Shown here piece by piece: positions 1-9,106 of a stretch of DNA of 64,000 bases (position 1 is the first letter of the stretch; every line of letters begins with the position of its first letter). The translations under genes were made by a program, and so were the position numbers. Source of the stretch: Desulfoscipio gibsoniae DSM 7213 (GTDB lineage Bacteria > Bacillota > Desulfotomaculia > Desulfotomaculales > Desulfallaceae); assembly GCF_000233715.2 (NCBI RefSeq), contig NC_021184.1, positions 1,054,001-1,118,000 of the forward strand. The letters run 5' to 3'. The notes beneath the pieces were generated by a model. The model was not told the DNA's origin. It was given only the letters and a program-made list of their open reading frames with translations, and did not search any database.

Positions 1-40
1 GCCTACCCGGATGTAGATATTTAATTCTGAGTTAGGATAA

Positions 41-139
41 TTAACGGCATTGGGCACAACCCTCTTGTTTATATTCCAAGGTTAATACTATCAGTTCACC
101 GGTGCAGTTGGAACAGGTGATTATTCCAATACTCGCCAT
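41..139 (-). CDS. 32-aa zinc-ribbon-like microprotein
   Basis: A very short frame with a strong AGGAGGG ribosome site six bases before its ATG. It encodes two CxxC pairs (CSNC near residue 9 and CAQC near the C-terminus), the spacing expected of a minimal zinc ribbon. No function is recognised. The N-terminus (MASIGIITCSN) resembles the start of CGGC-type cysteine proteins, so this could be a truncated 5' end of such a gene rather than a complete microprotein. It abuts the upstream 78-aa frame (TAA directly followed by ATG), which suggests coupling. Confidence 0.35.
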   Translation of the reverse strand: MASIGIITCSNCTGELIVLTLEYKQEGCAQCR

Positions 140-376
140 TTAATTCCCTCCTAAAAAAGTTTGTACATACCCAATGCATTCGTCGAAGTCAGTTAACACT
201 GACTTCCAGCGGCAACCTGGGCCGCTGGCGTACAACGCGCGCAGCGCGGCGTACATGACGGGGTTTACAGGGCACCTTGCCGGCTTTAGTTGCAGGAAGA
301 TGAATCTTACTGTTGCGTTCCACAAAGTGTTTTTCTGTGCCCATAATGGGAAACCCCTTTCGTTTTCAGGTAACAT
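140..376 (-). CDS. Hypothetical 78-aa protein
   Basis: An unrecognised frame immediately upstream of the zinc-ribbon-like microprotein, whose ribosome site lies in its last codons. The DNA contains a GC-rich hairpin (8-bp arms CCAGCGGC/GCCGCTGG around 205-228), which may distort codon statistics. There is no clear ribosome site for its own ATG. It could be chance coding; the main support is the tight junction with the next frame. Confidence 0.2.
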   Translation of the reverse strand: MLPENERGFPLWAQKNTLWNATVRFIFLQLKPARCPVNPVMYAALRALYASGPGCRWKSVLTDFDECIGYVQTFLGGN

Positions 377-586
377 TATTATACAATACTGATACTGATA
401 CTGCTTATAGGGACTTAATTAAGCCACTATCAACTGATAAGCCGGGTGGTTTTTGAATTCATATCTTTGAGAGGCGTTGTTAAGCTCGTTAATCCCCGGG
501 CCCCTTATGCTTTTAATCCGACTGGACCTGAATCCCATCATTTGAATATGATTTTAAGTAATACTAACCTTGTGCGAGGAACTTTT

Positions 587-1441
587 ATGAACTATATTGA
601 AATAGTTAATGATGCCATACAATATATTGAGTTTAATTTGCACCGAAAGCTGTGCTTGGAAGAACTGGCGTTTCGGTATTACATTTCTCCTATGCATTTT
701 TATCGAATCTTTCGGGCAGCGACCAATCAAACTGTTAAATCATATATTCTAGGAAGAAAGTTATCTGAAGCAGCCATTGCATTAAGGGCAACTGATCGTA
801 ACATCACAGACATTGCTTTTCAATATGGTTTTAATTCCCATGAACAGTTTACGCGGGATTTTAAAAAAATGTTTCGCGTTACCCCGAGCCGCTATAGAAA
901 GGACAATATTCAGGTTTCATTGATGGATAGGTTGGATATTGTTGAACGGGATTTTAAAAATGCAAATAGAGATATTATTATTAACTACTGCTGCCGGGAT
1001 ATAAAAGAAATAAAACTCCTGGGAAAGGAAATGCTTTTCCATCCGGAGATTACCTGTGAATTGGAAGAAGCAATCCGCAAGGGATATGAATTTGAAGAGG
1101 AATACTTTATCAAAGGTACTGCCGGAAGGCTGTTTAATGTTATGCGTATTTATATCAGCGATGATCCCCTCGTTTCTTGTTTTTCCGGTATACCCGCGGA
1201 AGAGTACATTGGAGACACTTCCAGCTTGGAAGACAGAATTATTCCAGGTTCGAAGTTCGCTGTATTTAGATATCCGGACATTACGGGATTAATCTTTCAT
1301 ACGATACGAGAAGATTTGTATAGATGGCTCTGTGTAACAAATTTAACGTTAAATAATGCAATCGATATTGATATGTTTACATTACGAACTAAAGATTATG
1401 AGCGAACTCGAAATCATTTTTTATATGTACCTATACTTTGA
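587..1441 (+). CDS. AraC-family regulator with GyrI-like effector domain
   Basis: A 284-aa cytoplasmic transcription factor. Residues about 5-105 form the double helix-turn-helix AraC domain (LCLEELAFRYYISPMHFYRIF and the second helix pair ending GFNSHEQFTRDFKK..F..TPSRYR), and residues about 140-284 look like a GyrI-like effector-binding domain of the Rob/BmrR class. The ATG at 587 is preferred over in-frame codons further upstream because it has a GAGGA ribosome site and the AraC domain starts directly after it. It sits 80 bp upstream of, and parallel to, a MATE exporter gene. By analogy with other regulator-exporter pairs it may sense a drug-like ligand and activate that exporter (inference). 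Confidence 0.9.
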   Translation: MNYIEIVNDAIQYIEFNLHRKLCLEELAFRYYISPMHFYRIFRAATNQTVKSYILGRKLSEAAIALRATDRNITDIAFQYGFNSHEQFTRDFKKMFRVTPSRYRKDNIQVSLMDRLDIVERDFKNANRDIIINYCCRDIKEIKLLGKEMLFHPEITCELEEAIRKGYEFEEEYFIKGTAGRLFNVMRIYISDDPLVSCFSGIPAEEYIGDTSSLEDRIIPGSKFAVFRYPDITGLIFHTIREDLYRWLCVTNLTLNNAIDIDMFTLRTKDYERTRNHFLYVPIL

Positions 1442-1522
1442 ATTGATTACTGTAAAAAACCTCAGGATTTTATCCTCCATCTCAGGTATCGTTTTAGATA
1501 TAACCAGAGAGGGGGTTTTTTT

Positions 1523-2890
1523 ATGAAAGAAAACAAAGAGGATAATATCGGGCAATTAGGCGAGGAAAAAATACCGGCGCTATTATTAAAATTCTCTTTA
1601 CCTGTGGTTATTGCCCTACTTGTCAACGCGCTATATAATTTTGTGGACAGAATTTTTATCGGAAACGGTGTCGGATCTCTTGGCATTGCCGGTATTACCA
1701 TAGTGTATCCAATTATGCTGGTGATGGGGGCATGTGCAACACTGGTTGGTACAGGGGCGGCTTCCCTAATTTCAATCAGACTTGGCGAGAAGAAAGCTAA
1801 TGTGGCTGAGCGAGTACTTGGAAATGCAATAGTGCTGTTGATTATGCTTTCGATAATAATAACAATATCAGGATTGCTTTTTATTAACCCGATTTTAAGA
1901 TCCTTCGGAGCAAGTAGCGAAGTGCTTCCCTATGCAAAAGATTATATGGGTATAATTATGTTGGGAACTATATTTCAAGTACTTGGGCTGGGTATGAACT
2001 ATTCTATCCGGGCTGATGGAAGTCCCCAAAAGGCAATGGTAACGATGTTAATCGGGGCTATTTTAAATACGATATTAACTCCCATATTTATTTTCGGTTT
2101 TAACCTGGGAATGAAAGGGGCGGCACTGGCAACTATTATTTCCCAGGCAGTATCGGCTGCCTGGGTTATGTACTATTTCATTGGCGGAAGTAGTTTTCTA
2201 AAAATCCATATACAAAACCTTAAGCTCATTTCTGACATTGTAAAACCAATCCTTGCCATTGGAGCAGCATCCTTTATGATGCAGCTAACGCTAAGCCTAT
2301 CTAATATGATTATGAACAAGAGCCTTGTTCATTACGGTGGGGATATAGCGGTATCAGCAATGGGAGTGATTTTTAGTATCATCTTCCTTATAGTATTGCC
2401 TATACTCGGAATTAGTCAAGGTATCCAACCAATCATTGGATTTAACTATGGAGCCCAAAAATTTGATAGGGTAAAAGAAGCGTTACAATCCGGTGTTATA
2501 GCTGCAACTGTTATTGCAACACTGGGATTTATCATTATTAGGGTGTTTCCTGAACAGCTTATGTCATTGTTTAATAGCCAGAATAAGGAATTTATTTCTA
2601 TAGGAAGCTATGCTATGGGAATTTCTATGATTTTTGTACCTATTATAGGTATCCAGATGATTGTTACGGGTTATTTTCAAGCTATCGGAAAACCAAAACA
2701 GGCTATGTTTTTGACTTTGTTAAGACAGGTGATTTTTTTAATACCGGCTCTTCTTATTTTACCGCAGTATTTCCAACTAATGGGTATATTAATTTCGATT
2801 CCGTTATCGGATTTTTTATCATTTATTATAACCGGAATATGGTTATCTGCCGAGCTAAAAACCCTTAATAAAAAACAACTAACTTATTAA
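1523..2890 (+). CDS. MATE-family multidrug exporter (MepA-like)
   Basis: A 455-aa integral membrane protein with about 12 hydrophobic segments in two homologous halves, the normal MATE length. The N-terminal segment (LPVVIALLVNALYNFVDRIFIGNGVG) carries the conserved family pattern, and the repeat half contains GISQGIQPIIGFNYGA. MATE proteins export cationic drugs using Na+ or H+ gradients. A GAGAGGGGG ribosome site precedes the ATG. A small inverted repeat (AGGATTTTATCCT) in the 80-bp leader could form a weak hairpin before the ribosome site. Probably co-regulated with the upstream AraC gene. Confidence 0.92.
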   Translation: MKENKEDNIGQLGEEKIPALLLKFSLPVVIALLVNALYNFVDRIFIGNGVGSLGIAGITIVYPIMLVMGACATLVGTGAASLISIRLGEKKANVAERVLGNAIVLLIMLSIIITISGLLFINPILRSFGASSEVLPYAKDYMGIIMLGTIFQVLGLGMNYSIRADGSPQKAMVTMLIGAILNTILTPIFIFGFNLGMKGAALATIISQAVSAAWVMYYFIGGSSFLKIHIQNLKLISDIVKPILAIGAASFMMQLTLSLSNMIMNKSLVHYGGDIAVSAMGVIFSIIFLIVLPILGISQGIQPIIGFNYGAQKFDRVKEALQSGVIAATVIATLGFIIIRVFPEQLMSLFNSQNKEFISIGSYAMGISMIFVPIIGIQMIVTGYFQAIGKPKQAMFLTLLRQVIFLIPALLILPQYFQLMGILISIPLSDFLSFIITGIWLSAELKTLNKKQLTY

Positions 2891-3000
2891 AGTCTACAAA
2901 TATTTACATTTAGGCTTGCGTTTTAGGCTTACGTGTCCATGAAAACTTGAGCTATTCAATTGCCAAGTAAGTACTCAGGCTTTATTAATAAGATCAAGTA

Positions 3001-3180
3001 GTGATTAATTCAATACATAAAATTGCAGGTGAATTTGAAATTGACATACAAAAATGGGGAATTGAAAATTCATAAAAGATTATTATTACCCCCCATGAAA
3101 GGGAAGGTATTAGAAGACGATTAATAAAGAAATTTGATGACAAGGACTTTATTGATGTGTCTGTAGGTGGTCTTATGTAA
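3001..3180 (+). pseudogene. Degraded reading frame in the 2891-3624 spacer
   Basis: The spacer between the MATE gene and dnaE holds no intact gene. One frame reads like former coding sequence, with charged segments KIAGEFEIDIQKWGIEN and EREGIRRRLIKKFDDKDFID on either side of an in-frame TAA at 3073-3075. There is no convincing start. I do not recognise the family. Nothing else supportable lies in this spacer apart from the dnaE ribosome site (AAAAAGGGGG) just before 3625. Confidence 0.25.
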
Positions 3181-3624
3181 ATTCTGAAATTCAAGCATCA
3201 CTAAGATATACTTCAAAGAATAAGCCAATGGGTTATTAGCGGTAATTCGTGAGCATTTATATCATTTTTATTCAATTGGGAACTCTCATGTGACTGAAAT
3301 TTAAGGACTATGAACTCCGATTTTTACCTGAAGTATCTTCTGAATTTAGTGATTATGGAGCAAATTTATTACTATGACTGTGAGGTCTACTGTTTACTAA
3401 TAAAATATTCAACATTCTAAATTAAATCCCGAGTACAATATCAACGAAGCTCATTTTTGCATTATATTAGATAGAAGGCAACATACGGGGTAGAGAGATT
3501 TCACGAAATTGATTAACAACATTCAAAAATGCGGGTACCTGCCATAATTTACTTCTGTTAACCAGCCCTGACCTCGAGGTATAATCAACAGGGAACTTGT
3601 GTTCCCTTTAAAAAGGGGGCTTTT

Positions 3625-6600
3625 ATGACTTTTGTGCACCTGCATACCCATTCTGAATACAGTTTCCTGGACGGCGCCTGCAGACTGGGGGAACTGGTCT
3701 CCCGGGCCGGGGAATTTTCCATGCCTGCACTTGCCCTCACAGACCATGGCGGTCTTCATGGGGCCATAGAGTTTTACCAATTGGCGCGTCAGGCCGGGAT
3801 TAAACCCATTATTGGCTGTGAGGTTTACCTCGCTCCAGACTTTCACTTAGTTCTGTTGGCCAAGAACCATGCCGGTTACGAGAATCTTGTTCAGTTGGTA
3901 AGCCGTTCTCATTTAAAAGGTCTTGAACATAAACCAAAGGTGGACAAGAATATGCTCGCTTGTCATGCAGGCGGGCTGATAGCCTTGAGTGGTTGTTTGG
4001 CGGGAGAGATTCCCCGGTTGCTTCTCCATGGTAAGTATGCCGAGGCCCGGGGAAAAGCCCTGGAATACCAGGCCATCTTCAGCCCCGGCAATTTTTATCT
4101 GGAGCTGCAAAACCACGGTTTATCCCGGGAAATCAGGTGCAACCGGTTACTGACGGAACTGGCCCGGGAAACGAAGATTCCTTTGGTGGCCACAAACAAT
4201 GTTCACTACCTTGACCATAAAGACGCATCAATCCATGAACTCCTGGTCTGCATCGGTAACTTGCAAACTGTCCCGGCCCCGAATCCCCTTAAACCCACTA
4301 ACGCAGAGTTCTATCTGAAATCTGCCCGGGAAATGAGGCGTCTTTTCCGGGAAACTCCGCAAGCCATTGAGAACACGATAAAAATCAGTGCCGAATGCAA
4401 CCTTGAGTTACCTCTTGGCTCTCTCTGTTTACCTTTCTTTCCCCTGCCTGAAGGGGTTACTTATGGAGACTATCTCGCTTTTCTTTGCCAACAAGGGTTG
4501 AACCGCCGCTATGCAAACCTGACTCGGGAAATCCGGCAGCGTCTGGAAAGGGAACTTAAAATCATTGGAGAAATGAAACTTGCTCCTTACTTCTTAATTG
4601 TTGCCGATCTGGTAGCCTTTGCCCGGGAAAAGAAGATCCCTGTAGGACCTGGCCGGGGCTCGGCCGGTGGAAGTTTGGTCGCCTATGCCCTTGGGATTAC
4701 CAGCATCGATCCCATTGAAAACCAGCTCTTTTTTGAACGTTTTCTGAACCCTGAAAGGCCCGACCTGCCGGATATTGATTTGGATTTGTGCCAGCGCCGC
4801 AGGGATGAAGTGTTTTCCTACATCCATCAAAAATATGGGGCCGGGCATGTGGCCCAGATAGGAATCTTCAGCACCCTGGGAGCCAGGGGGGCCGTCCGGG
4901 ATGTGGGGAAAGCCCTGGGCGTGCCTCAGCGAATGATTGATCTGGTGGTAACAAATTTACCTCACTTTTCCGGTAAGGGGGGACTGGAACATGCTCTTGC
5001 CACCCTACCCGAGTTCAAAACCATCCCTGTCCATGAAGAACCTTGGCAAACTTTAATTGAAAAGGCCGGGAGTATGGAAGGAAGGGTCAGACATCGCTCC
5101 GTTCACCCTGCGGGTGTCGTGATCAGCCGGGAGAGTCTTAACAAAACAGTCCCTCTGCAACTGGCCTCGGGAGGGGAAATCGTCACCCAATACGGTCCGG
5201 AAAGTCTCGAAGCTTTGGGCTTGCTTAAAATTGACCTTCTGGGCCTCAGAAACCTGACCATTATCGACGATACGCTGAAACTGGTGGCGCATACCAGGGG
5301 CGTTCAATTAACGCCGGAGCAAATACCTCCCGGCGATCCCGCTGCTTACCGTTTGCTGCAAAATGGCGAGACCCTGGGTTGTTTTCAATTGGAAAGTTCC
5401 GGTATGAGAAGCTTGTTGAAAAAATTAAAACCAACAAACATAAGGGATCTGATTGCCCTCCTGGCCTTGTACCGTCCCGGCCCCTGGGACAGCGGCATGG
5501 TGGAACGTTTTTTAAAAAGGCGGCGGGGAGAAGAACCTGTTGTTTACCCGCATTCAAGCCTGGAGCCCGTCTTAACAGATACGTACGGCATCGTTTTATT
5601 CCAGGAGCAGGTGATGCAAGTGGCCAATGTTGCGGCCGGGTACCGGATGGGGGAAGCGGATCTATTGCGCCGGGCTGTTGCGAAAAAGTCAACGGCTCTG
5701 AAAGGTCACGAGAGTAAGTTTATCCGGGGATGTCTGAACAATGGTTTCGGTGAGGGAGAAGCACGGAAAATCTTTGCGTTTTTAACCCGTTTTGCGGGGT
5801 ATAGTTTTAATAAAGCGCACAGTACCGCCTATGCGTGTATTTGTTATCAGACGGCTTTTCTGAAAGCCAACTATCCGGAAGAATATTTTGCTTCTCTTTT
5901 GAGCAGCCAGACGGGATACTACAATCTGTCCGTCTATGTTGAGGAGGCCAAAAGAAGGGGCATCAAGATTTTGCCCCCGGAGATCAACCGCAGTTCAGCC
6001 TGTTTTACGGTTGATCAGGGAGCCGTCCGGGTAGGGTTGGCCATCATTAAAGGGGTTGGTTATAAATCCGTACGTGAAATACTGAAAGCCAGAAAACAGG
6101 GAGGGGAGTTTACTTCTTTCTATGACTTTTGTTTCCGGGTGGATACAAGAGTGGTCAACAGGAGGGTTTTAAAAAACCTGATCAACTCAGGCTCCTTTGA
6201 TTCCCCGGGCTTAACCCGGCCTCAATTGCTGGCAAACACAGAAAGGGTCCTAAGAGCCGTAAGAGCGGCCCAAAAAACCAGGAAGGCCGGACAGCTAAGC
6301 CTTATGGATCTCGGCCTGATAGCTGAAGACTGCGGGATCGATTACGAATTAGACGTCCCGGACTACTCCCGGGAGGAAAAAAGGCGACTGGAACGGGAAC
6401 TGTTATCCATTTCGATCATGGAACATCCTTTTGCCAGGTATCAACGGCTGATGAACAGGGATAAGGTTACCAGGAGCGGACAACTAACAGGTCTCCGGAC
6501 GGGAAACAGAGTTACGGTCGCTGGGACGGTGGTCAGCTGCCGGCGGCAACCCACCAGAAATAAGGATTATATGTTGATTCTTTTGCTGGAAGACCCCTTT

Positions 6601-6786
6601 GGACAGGTGGAAGTCATTTTATTTCCCGGTACTTATCAAAAATACTTATATGAACTGAACCCCGAAGGCATACTAGTAAGGGGGAAAATTTGCTTTGAAG
6701 GCGAACAGCCCAAGGTCATAGCTGAAAGCATTCGCTCCCTGGCCAATCTTTCGAAACCGGGATTGGTTAATGATAGTTTAGTTTGA
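3625..6786 (+). CDS. dnaE: DNA polymerase III alpha subunit, short DnaE
   Basis: A 1053-aa C-family DNA polymerase. The PHP domain (residues 1 to about 200) starts with intact HLHTHSEYSFLDG and TDHGG metal-ligand motifs. The polymerase core has GPGRGSAGG near 341-349, the catalytic PDIDLDL acidic motif near 382-388 (Asp385, Asp387) and KIDLLGLRNL near 540. An HhH segment (IKGVGYKSV) lies near 810 and an OB fold (TVAGTVV..., EVILFP) near 965-1020. It is about 100-150 residues shorter than E. coli DnaE, with a shortened PHP loop and C-terminus. It is followed without a gap by DUF72 and a uracil-DNA glycosylase, so a repair or damage-tolerance role is possible. No imuA/imuB partner is present here. 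Confidence 0.95.
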   Translation: MTFVHLHTHSEYSFLDGACRLGELVSRAGEFSMPALALTDHGGLHGAIEFYQLARQAGIKPIIGCEVYLAPDFHLVLLAKNHAGYENLVQLVSRSHLKGLEHKPKVDKNMLACHAGGLIALSGCLAGEIPRLLLHGKYAEARGKALEYQAIFSPGNFYLELQNHGLSREIRCNRLLTELARETKIPLVATNNVHYLDHKDASIHELLVCIGNLQTVPAPNPLKPTNAEFYLKSAREMRRLFRETPQAIENTIKISAECNLELPLGSLCLPFFPLPEGVTYGDYLAFLCQQGLNRRYANLTREIRQRLERELKIIGEMKLAPYFLIVADLVAFAREKKIPVGPGRGSAGGSLVAYALGITSIDPIENQLFFERFLNPERPDLPDIDLDLCQRRRDEVFSYIHQKYGAGHVAQIGIFSTLGARGAVRDVGKALGVPQRMIDLVVTNLPHFSGKGGLEHALATLPEFKTIPVHEEPWQTLIEKAGSMEGRVRHRSVHPAGVVISRESLNKTVPLQLASGGEIVTQYGPESLEALGLLKIDLLGLRNLTIIDDTLKLVAHTRGVQLTPEQIPPGDPAAYRLLQNGETLGCFQLESSGMRSLLKKLKPTNIRDLIALLALYRPGPWDSGMVERFLKRRRGEEPVVYPHSSLEPVLTDTYGIVLFQEQVMQVANVAAGYRMGEADLLRRAVAKKSTALKGHESKFIRGCLNNGFGEGEARKIFAFLTRFAGYSFNKAHSTAYACICYQTAFLKANYPEEYFASLLSSQTGYYNLSVYVEEAKRRGIKILPPEINRSSACFTVDQGAVRVGLAIIKGVGYKSVREILKARKQGGEFTSFYDFCFRVDTRVVNRRVLKNLINSGSFDSPGLTRPQLLANTERVLRAVRAAQKTRKAGQLSLMDLGLIAEDCGIDYELDVPDYSREEKRRLERELLSISIMEHPFARYQRLMNRDKVTRSGQLTGLRTGNRVTVAGTVVSCRRQPTRNKDYMLILLLEDPFGQVEVILFPGTYQKYLYELNPEGILVRGKICFEGEQPKVIAESIRSLANLSKPGLVNDSLV

Positions 6787-6797
6787 GGGGGATGGAC

Positions 6798-7586
6798 ATG
6801 ATTTTGGTGGGCACGGCGGGATACAGTTACGACAGTTGGATAGGTCCGGTCTATCCCGAGGGGATTGATAAAAAGGAAATGCTGAACTTTTACGCCAAGG
6901 AATTTTCCTTTACCGAAATCAATTCCAGCTATTACCGCATGCCCAACCGGTTTATGTTTTATCACATGCAGGCCAAAACCCCGGAACATTTTCAATTTGT
7001 AATTAAAGCCCATAAAAGCTTGACCCACGTACGGGAGGACAACGAAAAGGAATTCACCGAGTTTAAGGAAGCCCTCAAGCCCCTGGTGGAGGCTCAAAAA
7101 TTCGGATGTGTCCTGGCCCAGTTTCCAACCAGTTTTCGCAACCGGGATGAAAACATTGATTACCTGAAGGAATTTCGGGCTCAAATGGGAGACATCCCGG
7201 TGGTTGTGGAGTTCCGCCACGAAGAATGGATGGATGAAAATGTTTTCGAGCTTTTGGAGGATGAGGACTTAGGTTATGTTTGCGTGGACGAGCCTCAATT
7301 CAAAACCTTGGTGCCGCCAGTGGTGAGGGCTACCAACAGGATCGGTTACGTTCGTTTCCACGGGCGGAACTACAAAAAATGGTGGCAGCATAAAGAAACC
7401 CACGAGCGTTACGATTATCTTTATTCCGGTGCAGAGTTGAAAGAGTGGGTGCCCTGGATCAAAAAGCTGGCCGCCAAAACGGAGAAAACCTTCGTCAGCA
7501 TGAATAATCACTACCGGGGCCAGGCGGCCATCAATGGCCGGATGCTGCGGGAAATGCTGGAACAAGAGTGGGGGGAAGTCCGCTGA
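6798..7586 (+). CDS. DUF72 (YecE-like) TIM-barrel protein
   Basis: A 262-aa protein of the DUF72 family, recognised from the N-terminal VGTAGYSYDSWIGPVYP, the central FAFVIKAHKSLTH-like strand (FQFVIKAHKSLTH) and the C-terminal MNNHYRGQAAING. The family adopts a TIM-barrel fold; its reaction is not established. The ATG at 6798 is chosen because GAGGGGG lies six bases upstream; an ATG at 6792 touches that ribosome site. The gene begins 11 bp after the dnaE stop and its end overlaps the possible start of the glycosylase, giving a dnaE-DUF72-UDG operon. Confidence 0.88.
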   Translation: MILVGTAGYSYDSWIGPVYPEGIDKKEMLNFYAKEFSFTEINSSYYRMPNRFMFYHMQAKTPEHFQFVIKAHKSLTHVREDNEKEFTEFKEALKPLVEAQKFGCVLAQFPTSFRNRDENIDYLKEFRAQMGDIPVVVEFRHEEWMDENVFELLEDEDLGYVCVDEPQFKTLVPPVVRATNRIGYVRFHGRNYKKWWQHKETHERYDYLYSGAELKEWVPWIKKLAAKTEKTFVSMNNHYRGQAAINGRMLREMLEQEWGEVR

Positions 7587-8167
7587 TTACAAACGAATCG
7601 ACTATGGAGGACTTGTCTGCCCGGGCGGCAGGTTGCAAGCGTTGTGCGTTGGGAGAAACCAGGCGTTCCGTGGTTTTCGGAGAGGGTAACCTCGGTGCCG
7701 GCCTGATGTTGGTGGGCGAATCCCCGGGAGAAAAAGAAGATGAGACCGGGAAACCTTTTGTCGGCCCTGCCGGGCGAATCCTGAACAAAATCCTTGCTGA
7801 AGTCGGTATCCGGCGGGAGGATATTTACATTACCGGGGTGGTAAAATGCAGGCCCCCAAAAAACAGGCTCCCTAACAAGGCGGAGGTAGGTGCGTGTGTG
7901 TCTTTTCTGAAACAGCAAATCGAGCTGATCAGGCCCAAGATCATTGTCTGCCTCGGCTCCCTGGCCACAAAAACCCTGCTTGATCCCAAAGCGAAAATTA
8001 CCGAGGTGCGTGGCAAGTGGTTTGATCAAGGTGGTATTAAGATAATGCCGACCTATCATCCTGCTTCTTTCTTTCATGATGAAGAAAAATTAAATGCTAT
8101 TAGAAAAGATTTCCACCAGGTCAAAGTAGCTTACGAGGCTTTACAAGAAGGATTTGAAAAATTTTAA
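7568..8167 (+). CDS. Family 4 uracil-DNA glycosylase, Fe-S type
   Basis: Removes uracil from DNA in base-excision repair. The protein (up to 199 aa) has the family 4 motif GESPGEKEDETGKPFVG with the active-site loop, the second motif TYHPASFF, and four cysteines placed as in Fe-S UDGs: CKRC near the N-terminus, C in VKCRPP and C in IIVCLGSLA. The start is uncertain: a GTG at 7568 gives the longest form and an ATG at 7604 a shorter one. Neither has a good ribosome site, while GGGGGGAAG at 7571-7579 lies just before a CTG at 7583 that overlaps the DUF72 stop. Last gene of the dnaE operon. Confidence 0.9.
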   Translation: MGGSPLITNESTMEDLSARAAGCKRCALGETRRSVVFGEGNLGAGLMLVGESPGEKEDETGKPFVGPAGRILNKILAEVGIRREDIYITGVVKCRPPKNRLPNKAEVGACVSFLKQQIELIRPKIIVCLGSLATKTLLDPKAKITEVRGKWFDQGGIKIMPTYHPASFFHDEEKLNAIRKDFHQVKVAYEALQEGFEKF

Positions 8168-8753
8168 GTTAAAAAGATAATGGTTTAAAATAACTTGCCT
8201 GCAAATAAAATGAAGGTTTACCCATAAAACCTTTCCATGCTGCTTTTTCTAACTTAAAATAAATTTTGCTTTCAAGTAGCTTGCGTTCATATGCTTAGAT
8301 GCTCATATTAGCTCCATTCTTTTACTAACCGCGCTCATCCAGCAGCTCCAGCACGCATATCCTTTAAAATCGATTAGCTTTATTTTAAAGGAAATTAATC
8401 AAAATGAACTGACTTTTTGTAGCATAAATTCAAAACAGCTTTAAAAACATTACGGGGACCACCGCGCCAGCGGTTTAGTGCAATGTCTATAATTGGAAAT
8501 TACAAAGAAGCTTAAACGGCAAAATATCAAAATAATAATCATATAGTTGTTAACTAGAGATATTTTCTTTCCTGTTGAAATTCTTAAAAGGGAGGGAGGA
8601 GTGAAGTCTCAATATTTTCTGGTTCATTGCGTTTATTTTTTAATGCCCGGGTCCTAAAATAAATCTTTAAACAAACTGTTCTGGTTAGCTATAAAACTTT
8701 TAACAGGCTCAAAATCTTTTCTGTGTATTGGACAAGGGCCATATCAATTAACC
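8168..8753. other. Gene-poor spacer with an 11-bp inverted repeat
   Basis: No convincing gene. TCCTTTAAAAT at 8360-8370 pairs perfectly with ATTTTAAAGGA at 8382-8392 across an 11-nt loop. Near 8590 a very strong ribosome site (GGGAGGGAGGA) precedes a GTG frame that stops after 18 codons and is probably the start of a lost gene. Confidence 0.4.
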
Positions 8754-8940
8754 ATCGGCACTTCCGCGGCACTGGCGGCCATCATGCGGGATAACATTTC
8801 CCGCCGGTTGATCATACAGGCGCCGCAGTGGACTATTAGCTTGTAGCTCTCCAGGTCGGAGGGCATCTTGATGCCGCTGGACCAGGGAAAATCAAGCTCA
8901 CCGCCCACTGACTGGCGCAGCCAGTTTAGTGAGGGACTGT
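8754..8940 (-). pseudogene. HydF C-terminal fragment (copy 1)
   Basis: The minus strand encodes the C-terminal end of the [FeFe]-hydrogenase maturation GTPase HydF: NWLRQSVGGELDF, then KMPSDLESYKLIVHCGACMI and NRREMLSRMM. HCGACM supplies cluster-binding cysteines in real HydF. The GTPase domain is missing and the frame ends early at a TGA (8754-8756). Its upstream edge is cut exactly where the 57-bp hairpin repeat begins at 8942. A second, more decayed copy of the same region lies at 24078-24226. Confidence 0.7.
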
Positions 8941-8941
8941 C

Positions 8942-8998
8942 CCTTTTTGGTAGCTGTTGGGAATGGCGTAAGCCAGGCCCAACAGCTACCCGAGCATT
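8942..8998. repeat. 57-bp hairpin repeat, copy 1
   Basis: Identical over 57 bp to 12301-12357. Each copy contains GTAGCTGTTGGG and CCCAACAGCTAC as perfect 12-bp arms around a 16-nt loop, followed by CCGAGCATT. A diverged half copy is at 18834-18859. It resembles a REP or MITE-like palindrome. Copy 1 borders a truncated hydF fragment. Confidence 0.7.
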
Positions 8999-9106
8999 GA
9001 TTTCAACCGCCCCGATTTTGGCGATCCGTGGGAAGAATTCAACCGAATTGTATGGAGTGCCACTATCAGTCTGAGCCCTCTAAGTTCCACATCAAACTTG
9101 GCAAAC

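Noticed and set aside
5261-5692. 143-aa minus-strand frame inside dnaE
   Set aside because: Lies fully opposite the conserved polymerase core; no ribosome site; low-complexity, Pro/Arg-rich shadow.
8996-9060. Protein-like stretch FNRPDFGDPWEEFNRIVW on the plus strand
   Set aside because: Looks like part of a gene, but there is no start, it is only about 20 codons long and no family was recognised.
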